Positions 8,868 through 18,789 of a DNA stretch of 64,000 nucleotides are shown in pieces. Within the stretch, counting starts at the first letter, position 1. The number at the start of each line of letters is the position of its first letter. The position numbers were made by a program, and so were the translations under genes. Source of the stretch: Deltaproteobacteria bacterium (GTDB lineage Bacteria > Desulfobacterota > Desulfobulbia > Desulfobulbales > Desulfurivibrionaceae); NCBI GenBank assembly GCA_026388695.1, contig JAPLJH010000092.1:1-64000 (forward strand), written 5' to 3'. The notes beneath the pieces were generated by a model. The model was given only the letters and a program-made list of their open reading frames with translations. It was not told where the DNA came from and searched no databases.

Positions 8868-10100
8868 TTATACTATCCCTTTAAACCAGTCTTTCATTCG
8901 ACCGGTAACTCTCCCTACCACTCCCCCCTTGGGCCGCTTGAATCTCTCCCCCGGCCCATTCTTCATGCCATAGATAACCAGACCAACGCCCGTTGCCCAC
9001 TGCGGCGTGCCCACCACATCCACCACCCCACCGATATTTTCCGGGCGACCGATGCGAACCGGCAGGTCGAAAATCTGTTCCGCCAGCTCTTCCATGTTGT
9101 CCAACAGACATGAACCGCCGGTCAGTACCATGCCGGCGTTGACCATTTCCTTGTACTTGGAATCCAACAACTCTTGGTTGATGAGCGTAAGCATCTCCTC
9201 AACCCGGGGCTCAAGGATCTCTCCCATAACCCGCCGGGAAAGCTTCCGGTTCTTTCTCCCTCCCACACTGGGAACCTCAATGACCTGATCCTTGTCGATG
9301 AGCGAGGCCAAGGCGCTGCCGTACTCTTCCTTCAGCCTTTCCGCCTCTTTCTGCGGGGTGCGCAACCCGATGGATAGGTCGTTGGTGAGGTTCTGGCCGC
9401 CCAGGCCCAGGACAAAGGTATGTTTGATGGTTCCATCGGCAAAAATCGCCAGATCGGCAGTGCCGCCGCCAATGTCCAGCAACCCGACCCCAAGTTCCAT
9501 CTCTTCCCGGGTCAGAACCGCGCCTGCCGAGGCAAGGGGTTCGAGCACCACATCCGTTACCTGGAGTCCGGCCCGATTGCAGCACTTGACGATGTTATGC
9601 ACCGCAGTTGCTGAGCCGGTCACGATATGCACATCGGACTCGAGGCGGACCCCGGTCATGCCGATTGGGTCCTGGATGTCGGCCTGGCCGTCCACCATGA
9701 ACTCCTGGGGCAGCACATGGATCACCTCCTGATCCGGCGGGATGGGCACGGCCCGGGCCGCATCCACCACCCGGTCGATATCGTCCTGCCTGATCTCGTT
9801 ATGCTTGATGGCGATCAGGCCATGGCTGTTAAAGCTCTTGATATGGCTGCCGGCAATACCCACATACACCGAGCCGATCTCACAGCCCGCCATGCGTTCC
9901 GCCTCTTCCACCGCCTGCCTGATCGAGTGGACGGTGCTCTCAATATTGACCACCACGCCCCGACGCAAACCCACCGAGGGATGCCTGCCGATGCCGATGA
10001 TGTCAACCCGGTTATCATGGACCTCGCCCACCACCACGCAGATCTTGGTGGTACCGATATCCAGCCCGACAATCAGGTCGCCACGTTCTTCATGTGCCAT
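8868..10100 (-). CDS. ftsA: cell division protein FtsA
   Basis: Actin-like ATPase (410 residues) that tethers FtsZ to the membrane. It begins LIVGLDIGTTKICVVVGE (phosphate 1 motif), has the 1C subdomain, and DIGGGTADLAIF as the phosphate 2 motif near residue 205. The adenosine motif TGGSCLLDNM lies near residue 335. The C-terminal GRMKDWFKGIV is an amphipathic membrane-targeting helix. The position between ftsQ and ftsZ is canonical. Confidence 0.99.
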   Translation of the reverse strand: MAHEERGDLIVGLDIGTTKICVVVGEVHDNRVDIIGIGRHPSVGLRRGVVVNIESTVHSIRQAVEEAERMAGCEIGSVYVGIAGSHIKSFNSHGLIAIKHNEIRQDDIDRVVDAARAVPIPPDQEVIHVLPQEFMVDGQADIQDPIGMTGVRLESDVHIVTGSATAVHNIVKCCNRAGLQVTDVVLEPLASAGAVLTREEMELGVGLLDIGGGTADLAIFADGTIKHTFVLGLGGQNLTNDLSIGLRTPQKEAERLKEEYGSALASLIDKDQVIEVPSVGGRKNRKLSRRVMGEILEPRVEEMLTLINQELLDSKYKEMVNAGMVLTGGSCLLDNMEELAEQIFDLPVRIGRPENIGGVVDVVGTPQWATGVGLVIYGMKNGPGERFKRPKGGVVGRVTGRMKDWFKGIV

Positions 10101-10199
10101 TTGCTCACCTTTTTTCGATCTCGCAACGCGCCATCGACGGTTATCACAATGCTCTTGCTTCTTTGATACGAACCTGGGTCAATCGGGAGAAGCGGCTGT

Positions 10200-11045
10200 C
10201 TACACCGCCTCGTCAAAACCCACCAACACCTGGTTCCGCCCATAGTCCATCCTGACATAGGCAGCTTTTTCAAATTCCTTGCTCTTGTATAACTTGTACA
10301 ACACCTTGGTCAGCCAAAAATATTTGGTCCCGACATTTCCTGCCCCCAGATGAATGGGAAAGGGCCTGTCCACCAGATAGAGGGTAATATTTTCATCCCC
10401 GTCCACATGGAGTTCCGAGATATTCTGTTTTGGCAGGATGGAACTCCCCTGCCCCGCATATTTAATGAACTGTAGGGCCTCGCCCAGTTGCGAATCCTTG
10501 AGGGTTCGCGGCCATTCATCCCTTTTCAGCCCGGTGATGATGGGATAATCCATGTCCTCGGGCGGCAACACCTGGGCAAAGGCAACCCCGTTCTGGTCAA
10601 GATAGTACAGGCCGTTCTCAAGGCTGACAATGGCCACCGGCAGACGCTCCTTGATCACAATGGTCAAGCGGTTTGGCCAGTCCCTGGCAATCTCCACCGA
10701 TTCGACCCATTCATGGGCCGATATCCCGGCCTTCACCCTCTTGATATCAAGGGCCAGCAAATTGCTGTGCACATCCACCCCGCTCATTTCTAAAATGAGG
10801 TTCTTGGTGGTCCGACGGCAGCCCTGGATGTTGGTGGCGGTTATCTGGAAAAAATCCGAGCGGCCCATGGCTTTATAAACGATAAAGCCGACCACGGCAA
10901 AGCCTGCCACCAGCAAGAGAAAACCGACGCCGATAATGGCCAGTTTTTTCCGCAGGTCCAGGGTTCGGCTTTTCTTGCCGCTCCCGTAACGCTGCTGTAT
11001 GGGCTTTCCCTTTCTCAAAACCGTCTCTGCCCCTTTTTTCCCCAA
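10200..11045 (-). CDS. ftsQ: cell division protein FtsQ
   Basis: Bitopic divisome protein of 281 residues. A basic cytoplasmic N-terminus of about 30 residues is followed by a membrane helix (LAIIGVGFLLLVAGFAVVGFIVY, about 34-56). A POTRA domain follows (FFQITATNIQGCRRTTKNLILEMSG onwards) and then the FtsQ beta domain. It starts 1 bp after the murB stop, so translation is probably coupled. A 99-bp non-coding stretch separates it from ftsA. Confidence 0.95.
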   Translation of the reverse strand: MGKKGAETVLRKGKPIQQRYGSGKKSRTLDLRKKLAIIGVGFLLLVAGFAVVGFIVYKAMGRSDFFQITATNIQGCRRTTKNLILEMSGVDVHSNLLALDIKRVKAGISAHEWVESVEIARDWPNRLTIVIKERLPVAIVSLENGLYYLDQNGVAFAQVLPPEDMDYPIITGLKRDEWPRTLKDSQLGEALQFIKYAGQGSSILPKQNISELHVDGDENITLYLVDRPFPIHLGAGNVGTKYFWLTKVLYKLYKSKEFEKAAYVRMDYGRNQVLVGFDEAV

Positions 11046-12047
11046 TTACAGGATATGAACTTCCGGCTCCAACCGAACACCGAACCGCTCGAAAACCTTT
11101 TCCTGCACCAGCCGCATCAGATCCAGAAAGTCCTGGGCCGTGGCCGAACCGGTATTCACCAAAAAATTGGCATGCACCGCAGAAACCTCGGCGCCACCGA
11201 CGCGAATGCCCTTAAGCCCCGCGTCCTGGATGAGCTTTCCGGCGGCAGGCAAGCCAGCGGGATTCTTAAAAAACGATCCGGCGTTGGCTTGGCCCTGCGG
11301 TTGCTTTTCTTTCCGGTCGCGCATCAACTCACCGCATTTTCTCTCAATGGCCTGCCGGTCCCCTGCCTGCAACAAAAATTCCGCAGCCACCACGATCATA
11401 CTCTCTGTTTCCAGATGCCGGTACGAAAAGGCCAGATCGTCTTTTTTTCTTTCCACAAACTCCCCAGAGCCACTTAAAAATGTCACCGAGGACAGAGCCG
11501 CACTCATCTCCTTGCCCCAGGCTCCGGCATTCATGACCACCGCCCCGCCCACCGAGCCCGGAATGCCCGCAGCAAACTCCAGGCCTTGTAACCCTTGGGC
11601 AGCGCACCAGTTAACCAGCTTCATCAGGCTGCATCCGGCCTCAACCTGCACCAAAGTCTCCTCTGCCTTTTTCCCGGCCAGCTGATCAATGGCTGCAAAC
11701 TTTCGGCCCAGCATGACAATAACCCCGTCGTAACCCGCATCAGAAACCAACAGGTTGCTGCCCCGGCCAATGACCCTCCAGCACACACCCAATTTCGCCA
11801 ACACGGCAACAAGGCTCTGCAATTCTTTCCGGCTTGCCGGGGTGGCGATGGCTCTGGCCGGGCCGCCCACCTGCAGGGTACACCAGCGGGCCATCGGGCT
11901 GTTCCATTCGATCTCGCCGGACCAGAGGTTGCGCAGTTGCTCCGACCAGTTATCCACCCCTTTGTCCATCGGCCCCTGCCCCCGGAAGTTCAAGACCTCA
12001 CCCCTGTCGGGATGATCTTGCAGGTTGTAGACCCTAGCAGGCAGCAT
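11046..12047 (-). CDS. murB: UDP-N-acetylenolpyruvoylglucosamine reductase (MurB)
   Basis: FAD enzyme that reduces UDP-GlcNAc-enolpyruvate to UDP-MurNAc. Motifs include [50 protein letters not shown], and AGSFFKNP with the catalytic Ser region. The C-terminus [12 protein letters not shown] is typical of type IIb MurB. The track start at 12080 overlaps murC by 47 nt. I prefer the ATG at 12047, which has GGAG 7 bp upstream and overlaps murC by 14 nt, giving 333 residues. Confidence 0.96.
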   Translation of the reverse strand: MLPARVYNLQDHPDRGEVLNFRGQGPMDKGVDNWSEQLRNLWSGEIEWNSPMARWCTLQVGGPARAIATPASRKELQSLVAVLAKLGVCWRVIGRGSNLLVSDAGYDGVIVMLGRKFAAIDQLAGKKAEETLVQVEAGCSLMKLVNWCAAQGLQGLEFAAGIPGSVGGAVVMNAGAWGKEMSAALSSVTFLSGSGEFVERKKDDLAFSYRHLETESMIVVAAEFLLQAGDRQAIERKCGELMRDRKEKQPQGQANAGSFFKNPAGLPAAGKLIQDAGLKGIRVGGAEVSAVHANFLVNTGSATAQDFLDLMRLVQEKVFERFGVRLEPEVHIL

Positions 12048-13425
12048 GCCCCTGCTCCAGTTTCTGCAAGAGTTCCTCACCGGCCTGGTAGATGCTGCCA
12101 GCGCCCAGCGTCAAAACAATATCGTCCGGCTGCACCATAGCCCTTACCGTGCGCGCCAAGGATTCAACATCCGCGACAAAATGGGCGTTTTTCTGGCCGT
12201 GCAACTTGATCTCTTGCAAAAGCGCAGAACCGCTTACGCCCTTGATGGGGGTCTCGCTGGCCGCGTAGATCTCCGTGAGCAGCAAAACATCCGCTTCGTG
12301 GAAGGCGGTGCTAAATTCCTTGAACAATCCGGCCGTCCGCGTGTAGCGATGGGGCTGGAACATGACGATCAGCCGCCGTCTCGGCCAGGCCGAGCGCATG
12401 GCCGCCAGGGTTGCCCTGATCTCGGTGGGGTGGTGACCATAATCATCAATGACCATGACCCCATCAACCTCTCCCTTGATCTGTAGGCGCCGCTGAACCC
12501 CGCTGAATGTTTTCAAGGCATTGCGAATAACAGCAAAGGGAACATCAAGCTCCAGGGCCACGGTTATCGCGGCCAAGGCGTTGTAAACATTGTGCTGCCC
12601 AGGGATATTGAGGGTTATTTCCCCCAGCACCTCTGTATTCCGGCAGACCTCAAAAACCGAGGTCAGGCCCTGGGCCACTACTGCCCTGGCATGAACATCG
12701 GCCTGACTGGTCAAACCGTAGGTAATAACCCTTTTTCTGATCTGGGCTAGGACCGAAGCAACATTGGCATCATCCAGACAAACCACCGCCGCCCCATAAA
12801 ATGGCAGCTTCTCGATGAATTCCAGAAACGCCGTCTTGATCTCTTCAATGCCTTGGTAATGGTCCAGATGCTCCAGATCGATATTGGTTACGACCTCAAG
12901 GACCGGCGACAGTTTCAAGAAAGAGCCGTCGGACTCATCCGCCTCGGCAACCAAAAACTCGCCCTCACCCAGCTTTGCGTTGGTGCCCAGGCTGTTCACC
13001 TTGCCGCCGATGACCACCGTTGGATCAAGGCCAGCCTCGGCCAGCAGCCAGCCGACCATGGAGGTGGTGGTGGTCTTCCCGTGGCTGCCGGCCACAGCAA
13101 TGCCGTACTTCTTGAGTCGCATGAGTTCGGCCAGCATCTCCGCTCTGGGGATGACCGGGATATGCGCAGCACGGGCCGCCTGGACCTCCGGATTATTCTC
13201 CCGTACCGCCGAGGAAGTCACCACCACGTCCGCCCCGACAATCCACTGGCCCTGGTGCCCGCTGTATACCTTGCCGCCCAATCCGGTCAGACGCCTTGTG
13301 ATATCGGTCTCACGCAGGTCGGAACCGCTCACAGTATAGCCGAGGTTCAGAAGCAGCTCGGCGATGCCGCTCATGCCGATGCCGCCTATGCCCACGAAAT
13401 GGATATGTTGTGTCTTCTTATACAT
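12034..13425 (-). CDS. murC: UDP-N-acetylmuramate--L-alanine ligase (MurC)
   Basis: ATP-dependent ligase adding L-Ala to UDP-MurNAc. The 463 residues start with [19 protein letters not shown] (N-terminal Rossmann domain). They contain the ATP loop [16 protein letters not shown] near residue 116, [10 protein letters not shown], and [14 protein letters not shown] in the C-terminal domain. It sits between murG and murB, as expected in a dcw cluster. Confidence 0.98.
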   Translation of the reverse strand: MYKKTQHIHFVGIGGIGMSGIAELLLNLGYTVSGSDLRETDITRRLTGLGGKVYSGHQGQWIVGADVVVTSSAVRENNPEVQAARAAHIPVIPRAEMLAELMRLKKYGIAVAGSHGKTTTTSMVGWLLAEAGLDPTVVIGGKVNSLGTNAKLGEGEFLVAEADESDGSFLKLSPVLEVVTNIDLEHLDHYQGIEEIKTAFLEFIEKLPFYGAAVVCLDDANVASVLAQIRKRVITYGLTSQADVHARAVVAQGLTSVFEVCRNTEVLGEITLNIPGQHNVYNALAAITVALELDVPFAVIRNALKTFSGVQRRLQIKGEVDGVMVIDDYGHHPTEIRATLAAMRSAWPRRRLIVMFQPHRYTRTAGLFKEFSTAFHEADVLLLTEIYAASETPIKGVSGSALLQEIKLHGQKNAHFVADVESLARTVRAMVQPDDIVLTLGAGSIYQAGEELLQKLEQGHAAC

Positions 13426-13450
13426 GCACTATCCTTGAGTACTTGTCCGC

Positions 13451-14527
13451 TCAAGCGGCCAACAACTGTATGCTCTTTTCCACAATGGCGGCGGTCGCTT
13501 CCGGCCGGGCGTATTGCTTCATCCGGGCTGCCATGTTTTGCAAACGGGGGGCATCGTTCAAAAGCCCCAAAATCTCCTGCCGCAGCTTTGTTCCGTCGAG
13601 TTCCCGCTCCCGAAACATCAGGGCTGCCCCGCCGCGCACCAAAAAAGCCGCGTTGGTTGTTTGGTGGTCATCCGCGGCATACGGGTAGGGAATCAGAATA
13701 GCGGGTTTGCCCAGCACCGCCAACTCCGCCAGGGTGGTAGCCCCAGCCCGCGAGACAACAAGATCCGCATCCCGGTAAGCCGACGCCATATCGCTGATAA
13801 AAGACGAGACCTGGGCCGTTACCCCTGCCTCGGCGTACGCCTTGCGCACCCATGCTTCGTCGCTATTCCCCGTCTGGTGACGGACCTGAACCGGATCGAC
13901 AGACGGGTTGAAAGAGAAGGCCTCAACCATCAGTTTATTGACCCGATGGGCGCCCTGACTGCCCCCCAAAACCAGCACCGTTTTCATGGCAGCCTGATCC
14001 TTCTGCTGACCGGCCGCATCGAGCAATTCAGCCCGCACCGGATTTCCGGTGAGAACGGCCTTGCCCTTGGGAAAAAACCCCTCAGAACCGGGGATGGAAA
14101 TATATACCTGGTCAACAATTTTTCCAAGCATCCTGTTGGCCATCCCCGGAATTGAATTCTGCTCATGGATGCAGGTCTTGACCCCCATAAGTCTTGCCGC
14201 CAGCACAACCGGCCCGGTCACATAGCCGCCCACCCCCAAAACCAGCTGCGGCTTGAAGTTACTGACAATCCGCAACGCCTGCCACAGGCTGATGGGGAGC
14301 TGGGCCACACTCTTGAGGGTGCCCAAAAGCGACTTTCCCTTCAAAGGCAGGCAGGCAATGGCTTTTTTCTCAAAGGAACGCGCAGCCAGCGTTTTGTTGT
14401 CAATGGCGCGATCCGTGCTGACAAAAAGGATCTTGCCCTCGGGAAACCGGCGCAGCATCTCTTCGGCCACGGCGATGCCGGGAAAAAGATGCCCTCCTGT
14501 TCCGCCTCCGGTCACGATCATCCGCAT
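13451..14527 (-). CDS. murG: lipid II synthase, GlcNAc transferase (MurG)
   Basis: Peripheral membrane GT-B enzyme that converts lipid I to lipid II. It shows VTGGGTGGHLFPGIAVAEEM at the N-terminus, GVGGYVTGPVVLAA, IHEQNSIPGMANR, VLGGSQGAHRVN, and the donor motif SRAGATTLAELAVLGKPAILIPYPYAADDHQTTNA. AGAGGA directly abuts the ATG at 14533, so the second ATG at 14527 (7 bp after GAGG) is the likelier start. In most dcw clusters ftsW lies just upstream. Here only a 62-codon gene does. Confidence 0.97.
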   Translation of the reverse strand: MRMIVTGGGTGGHLFPGIAVAEEMLRRFPEGKILFVSTDRAIDNKTLAARSFEKKAIACLPLKGKSLLGTLKSVAQLPISLWQALRIVSNFKPQLVLGVGGYVTGPVVLAARLMGVKTCIHEQNSIPGMANRMLGKIVDQVYISIPGSEGFFPKGKAVLTGNPVRAELLDAAGQQKDQAAMKTVLVLGGSQGAHRVNKLMVEAFSFNPSVDPVQVRHQTGNSDEAWVRKAYAEAGVTAQVSSFISDMASAYRDADLVVSRAGATTLAELAVLGKPAILIPYPYAADDHQTTNAAFLVRGGAALMFRERELDGTKLRQEILGLLNDAPRLQNMAARMKQYARPEATAAIVEKSIQLLAA

Positions 14528-14547
14528 GGACATTCCTCTGTTCTTCC

Positions 14548-14736
14548 TTAGCGCCCGAGGGCCATGCTGCGGTTCCCGGCATTTCTCGCCAGCAACCAGC
14601 CTTGCGCCTGTTCCATGGTCCGGCTAAAACAATCCGGGCAGTATCCGTGGGAAACCCTTGTTTCCTTGCCGGCCTGTCCCTGTATCCAGCCGGTTTGGCT
14701 CTTGGTTTTCTGGCACACACAGCACACTGTTTGCAT
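14548..14736 (-). CDS. small zinc-ribbon-like protein in the ftsW slot
   Basis: The 62-residue product begins MQTVCCVCQKTKSQTGWI and contains SHGYCPDCF. This pattern (CxxC-K, a short linker, then SHG-x-CPxC) is familiar as a C-terminal tail on many PAS and response-regulator proteins of Deltaproteobacteria, where it probably binds a metal. Here it stands alone. A GGAG sequence precedes the ATG by about 10 bp, and the gene fits exactly between murD and murG on the same strand. Function is unknown. The cysteine pattern and RBS argue it is real rather than a shadow ORF. Confidence 0.6.
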   Translation of the reverse strand: MQTVCCVCQKTKSQTGWIQGQAGKETRVSHGYCPDCFSRTMEQAQGWLLARNAGNRSMALGR

Positions 14737-14815
14737 AACCCAGTCTCTCCTTTTTCCGCCCCACGCCGTGCCCCCTCGGAAAGCAGGCAGCCCGGAGGTT
14801 CTTTCGACCGTTGCG

Positions 14816-16249
14816 CTATCGCGCTTCCTGCCGCCCCAAACCGCTCACCGCCTGAACGAACATCTCGCCTCGGTGGCTGTAACTTCTGAACATATCAAAG
14901 CTTGCGCAGGCCGGAGACAAAAGCACCGCATCTCCCTTCTCCGCTAGTGTTCTGGCCAGTCGCACCGCCTCGCCCATTTCTTCAGCAAAGGCTATCCGGG
15001 TGGTCTTGGCAAAGGCTTGGGCCATTGCCTCCCTTGCCTCACCGATCAGGACCATGGCCCGAACCTTTTCCTGCACCAGGGGGCGCAGCATCTCGTAACC
15101 GCCGCCTTTATCCCGGCCTCCGGCGATGAGCACCACCGGCTGGTTCATGCCAGCCAGGGCGGAGAAGACAGCCCCGACATTGGTGGCCTTGGAATCGTCA
15201 TAGTAGGAAACCCCGTCAACCTCGGCCACCAGGGCCAGCCGATGCGGTAGAGGAGTGAAGCCAGCCAGACTTTTCTGGATGTCCTCCTGGCTGCACCCCA
15301 TGGCCCGGACCGCCAGAATCGCCGCCATGGCATTTTCGGTGTTTGGCGCCTGGGCCAGCGAGGTTCCCGCCAATTCATACTCCTCGGCCTTCTCGTCCGG
15401 CTCGTCCGCCGTGCCAATCCGCGCCTTGGTTCCGTTGAGACAGGCCATCATCCCAGCCCGGTCGTCGGAGCTGTATTGCCGGATTTTTCCTTGCAGCGGC
15501 CAGGGGCTTTTCTGCTCCGCCGCCTTGGCCAGCCAGTCGGCAATGGCGGGATCGTCGCCGTTAAGCACCGCCACGTCGCCGGGCTGTTGGTTTTTAAAGA
15601 GCGACATCTTTGAATCGACGTACGCCCCATAGGATGCGTAGCGGTCCAGATGATCCGGGGTGATGTTGAGCAGCACCCCCACCTGGGGCCGAAACTCCCC
15701 GGCGCTGTCCAGCTGAAAACTGCTCACCTCCAAAACCACCACCTCGCAATCCTGCGGCCCGGCCAGATAGTCGGCCAGGGGAATCCCGATATTCCCGCCG
15801 ACAAAGGCCTTCTTGCCGCTGCCGGTGAGCAGATCGCCGATCAGGGTGGTCACCGTGCTTTTGCCGTTGGTGCCGGTCACCGCCACCACCGGGGCCTTAA
15901 GGAAATCCTTGGACAGGGCCAACTCGCCCACCACCGGAATGCCTTTTTGCCGTGCCGCCGCAAGCGGTGCGATGTCGAGCGGGACGCCCGGACTTACCAA
16001 AATACAATCTGCCGAAGTTAAAAGCTCAGAGGTATGGCCGCCAGTTTCTACAAAAACTCTTTTCTCCTCCAGCCACCGAACCAAGTCTCCTTCAAGGTTC
16101 TCCTGACGGCCACCCTCTGAAACCGATATTTTTACGCCAAGCTTGAGCAGGAATCGCACTGCGGAAACACCTGACTTGCCAAGGCCCACAACAACAACAT
16201 GGGCTCCGGGTTGCAGTATTTCTTTGAGATTCGTGCTCACAAGTTTCAT
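14816..16249 (-). CDS. murD: UDP-N-acetylmuramoylalanine--D-glutamate ligase (MurD)
   Basis: Ligase adding D-Glu in the cytoplasmic steps of peptidoglycan synthesis. The 477 residues show VVVVGLGKSGVSAVRFLL (Rossmann), SPGVPLD, the ATP loop VTGTNGKSTVTTLIGDLL (about 118-135), LEVSSFQLD, LNITPDHLDRY and YYDDSKATNVGAV. The motif usually reading GxHNxxNxxAA is APNTENAMAA here, an unusual form that keeps the Asn. It lies 16 bp after mraY. Confidence 0.96.
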   Translation of the reverse strand: MKLVSTNLKEILQPGAHVVVVGLGKSGVSAVRFLLKLGVKISVSEGGRQENLEGDLVRWLEEKRVFVETGGHTSELLTSADCILVSPGVPLDIAPLAAARQKGIPVVGELALSKDFLKAPVVAVTGTNGKSTVTTLIGDLLTGSGKKAFVGGNIGIPLADYLAGPQDCEVVVLEVSSFQLDSAGEFRPQVGVLLNITPDHLDRYASYGAYVDSKMSLFKNQQPGDVAVLNGDDPAIADWLAKAAEQKSPWPLQGKIRQYSSDDRAGMMACLNGTKARIGTADEPDEKAEEYELAGTSLAQAPNTENAMAAILAVRAMGCSQEDIQKSLAGFTPLPHRLALVAEVDGVSYYDDSKATNVGAVFSALAGMNQPVVLIAGGRDKGGGYEMLRPLVQEKVRAMVLIGEAREAMAQAFAKTTRIAFAEEMGEAVRLARTLAEKGDAVLLSPACASFDMFRSYSHRGEMFVQAVSGLGRQEAR

Positions 16250-16265
16250 CTTCCGCCTGTTTTTT

Positions 16266-17345
16266 CTAACGCAACTTCAAGGTTGCCAGGGCGCTCAAGC
16301 CCAGAACAATGGAGACGATCCAGAATCGGACCACAACCTTGGGCTCCGTCCAGCCCTTCTTTTCAAAATGGTGGTGAAACGGAGCCATGAGAAAGATCCT
16401 TTTCCCGCCGGTCATCTTGAAAAACCCAACCTGCAAAATAACCGAAAGCGCCTCCATGACAAAAATCCCGCCGACAATGGCCAGCAGCATCTCCTGTTTG
16501 ATGATGATCGCCACCATGCCAAGGGCGGCCCCCAAGGCCAGGGAGCCCACATCGCCCATGAAAATCTGGGCCGGATAGGCATTGAACCAGAGAAAACCCA
16601 GGCTACCCCCCACCAGGGCGCCGCAGAAAACCGCAACCTCCCCGGCCCCCGGCACATAGGGAATCTGCAGATATGCCGCCAGCCCGGCATGCCCGGCTAG
16701 GTAGGAGAAGAGCAGATAGACACTGCTCGTCACCACCGTGGGTCCGGTGGCCAGGCCATCAAGGCCGTCGGTGAGATTCACGGCATTGGAGGCGCCGACC
16801 ACCACCAGGGTTGCGAAAATCACATAATAGGTGCCCAGGTCGGGCTGGATATTCTTCAAAAACGGAAAGCTCAAGTGCCCATCAAAATTCGGGTTGTTAT
16901 AGATGAGCAACCCCGCCACCAAGGCGCCGAGGATCTGCCAGAAGATCTTACCCCGAGCGCTCAAGCCCTTACTGTTCTGTTTTTTAATCTTGCGGTAATC
17001 GTCATACGCGCCGATCCCACCGAACCAGAGGGTTATTCCGAGAATGATCCAGACAAAGGAATTGGACAGATCGACCCAGAGCAGGGTGGTCACCGTGACG
17101 GCAAAAAGGATGAGCAGGCCCCCCATGGTGGGAACCCCCCGCTTGCTGAAATGGCTGGCCGGACCGTCGTCCCGCACCACCTGACCGATCTGATTTTCCT
17201 GCATCATCTTGATAAATCGGTTGCCGCATAGCAACAAGATGAGGAAGGCGGTCAGCGTGGCCCCGATGGCGCGGAAGGTGATATAGCGAAAAACATTCAG
17301 CGCGCCGAGATAGTTGTGAAGCGGATAGAGAAGATGGTAGAGCAT
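16266..17345 (-). CDS. mraY: phospho-N-acetylmuramoyl-pentapeptide-transferase (MraY)
   Basis: Integral membrane enzyme (359 residues, about ten helices) that makes lipid I on undecaprenyl phosphate. It contains the signatures SHFSKRGVPTMGGLLI, DDYRKIKKQNSKGLSARGKIFWQ, NAVNLTDGLDGLATGP with the catalytic Asp pair, and MAPFHHHFEKKGWTEPKVVVRFWI at the C-terminus. Length and order in the cluster are normal. Confidence 0.98.
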   Translation of the reverse strand: MLYHLLYPLHNYLGALNVFRYITFRAIGATLTAFLILLLCGNRFIKMMQENQIGQVVRDDGPASHFSKRGVPTMGGLLILFAVTVTTLLWVDLSNSFVWIILGITLWFGGIGAYDDYRKIKKQNSKGLSARGKIFWQILGALVAGLLIYNNPNFDGHLSFPFLKNIQPDLGTYYVIFATLVVVGASNAVNLTDGLDGLATGPTVVTSSVYLLFSYLAGHAGLAAYLQIPYVPGAGEVAVFCGALVGGSLGFLWFNAYPAQIFMGDVGSLALGAALGMVAIIIKQEMLLAIVGGIFVMEALSVILQVGFFKMTGGKRIFLMAPFHHHFEKKGWTEPKVVVRFWIVSIVLGLSALATLKLR

Positions 17346-17356
17346 GGTGTCTGTCC

Positions 17357-18705
17357 TTAGCCCTGCTTCTCAAGCAGATCGTGAGTGATTGTTTCCATCC
17401 GCATCCCGCGCGAGCCTTTGACCAGCACCCAGTCCCCCGGCTTCAGGGAGCCTGCGGCGATGCTCGCCCGCAGCCAGTCGCTGACCTGTTCCTTGTTCGT
17501 AAAAACCATGGCCTTCTTTTTGCTCATCCCCGCCTTCCAGGCAGCGGCGCCCAAGGTCTCGGCAAAGTCACCGACAACCAGCAGGGCGTCGAAACCAAGC
17601 CGCGCCACCTCCCTGCCGATGGCCTGATGGGCCGCGACACTCTGTGTCCCAAGCTCAAGCATGTCGCCAAGGATAACCACCTTCTTGTGGGTGCGGTCCA
17701 TCTGGTGCAGGGTCTCAAGCGCGGCCAGAACCGAAGAGGGATTGGCGTTATACACATCGTTTATCAACCTGATTCCGCCGGTAAGCCTCTGCACCTGGAG
17801 CCGTTTTTCAAAAGGGGCAAAGCTCTCCAGCCCGGCCACGATATCCTTGAACTTCACCCCGGCGGCGTGGGCCATGCCCGCCGCAGCCAGGGCGTTCTGC
17901 ACATTATGCGCCCCAAGGCTCCGGACTTTGACCCGGGCCTCATTGCTACCGATCTGCAAGGTAAAGGCCATGCCGCGTTCGCCCAGACTGCGCAGCCGAA
18001 TGCCGCGGATATCGGCCTTGGGGCTACGGCCAAAGGTAATTTTTTTCTGGCTACAGCGCCGGGCTATGCCCCGCACCCTTTTGTCATCGATATTGACCAC
18101 CAACTTGCCCCAGGCCTTGATCCCGGCAAAGAGTTCGCCCTTGGCCCTGGCTACCCCGGAGATGTCGCTTAAGCCCGCAAGATGGGCATCCTGGACATTG
18201 GTGATGCAAGCGATGTCCGGATCCGCAATTTCCGTAAGCCTGGCAATCTCACCGGGCTGATTCATGCCCATCTCCATCACCGCGAAATCATGGTGATACT
18301 CAACCGGCAACAAAGAAAGCGGCAGGCCAATCAGATTGTTAAAATTCCCTTGCGTCTTCAACACGTTGTATTCCCGGGTCAGGATTGCCGCGATCATCTC
18401 CTTGACCGTGGTCTTCCCGCAGCTTCCAGTCATCGCCACCACCTGCAGATCCGGCATCAGCGATCTCCGGTAGGCGGCCAGGTCACCCAAGGCGCGGAGG
18501 GTGTCCGCCACCAGCACCACCGGGACCGGCGGCATCTTCTCGGGCGCCGTATCAACCACCAGCCCGGCAGCCCCTTTTTCCACGGCTTGTTGGTCTTGCC
18601 GGAAAGAAACCTGCCCCCCGTGGCCAAAAGAACCTGGGACAACGTCCAGACCGGATTCTGCATGGGGTCCGAGCCAGAATTCTTTTCCGTTCTTCCGTTT
18701 TTCAT
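17357..18705 (-). CDS. murF: MurF ligase with an N-terminal deletion and frame break
   Basis: UDP-MurNAc-tripeptide--D-Ala-D-Ala ligase. The central and C-terminal domains are complete: MTGSCGKTTVKEMIAAIL, NFNNLIGLPLSLL, AVMEMGMNQPGEIARL, and NDVYNANPSSV. The natural start region (ATG 18705, MKNGRTEKN...WTLSQVLLATGGRFLSGK) is in a different frame from the rest. It jumps from the end of that motif to QQAVEKGAAGLVV near 18590. The usual TDSRxxxPGdLFVALxGxxxDGHDF segment of about 33 residues is missing at the joint. The listed ORF uses a TTG at 18712 in the wrong N-terminal frame. Either a real lesion or an assembly error. Confidence 0.85.
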
Positions 18706-18789
18706 GCCGCAAGCACCTATTTTCCGTACCATTGCCAGATCCATCACCCCTCCCCCTCTTTTAGAGAGCTTGACTACTTCTTCCGACCA

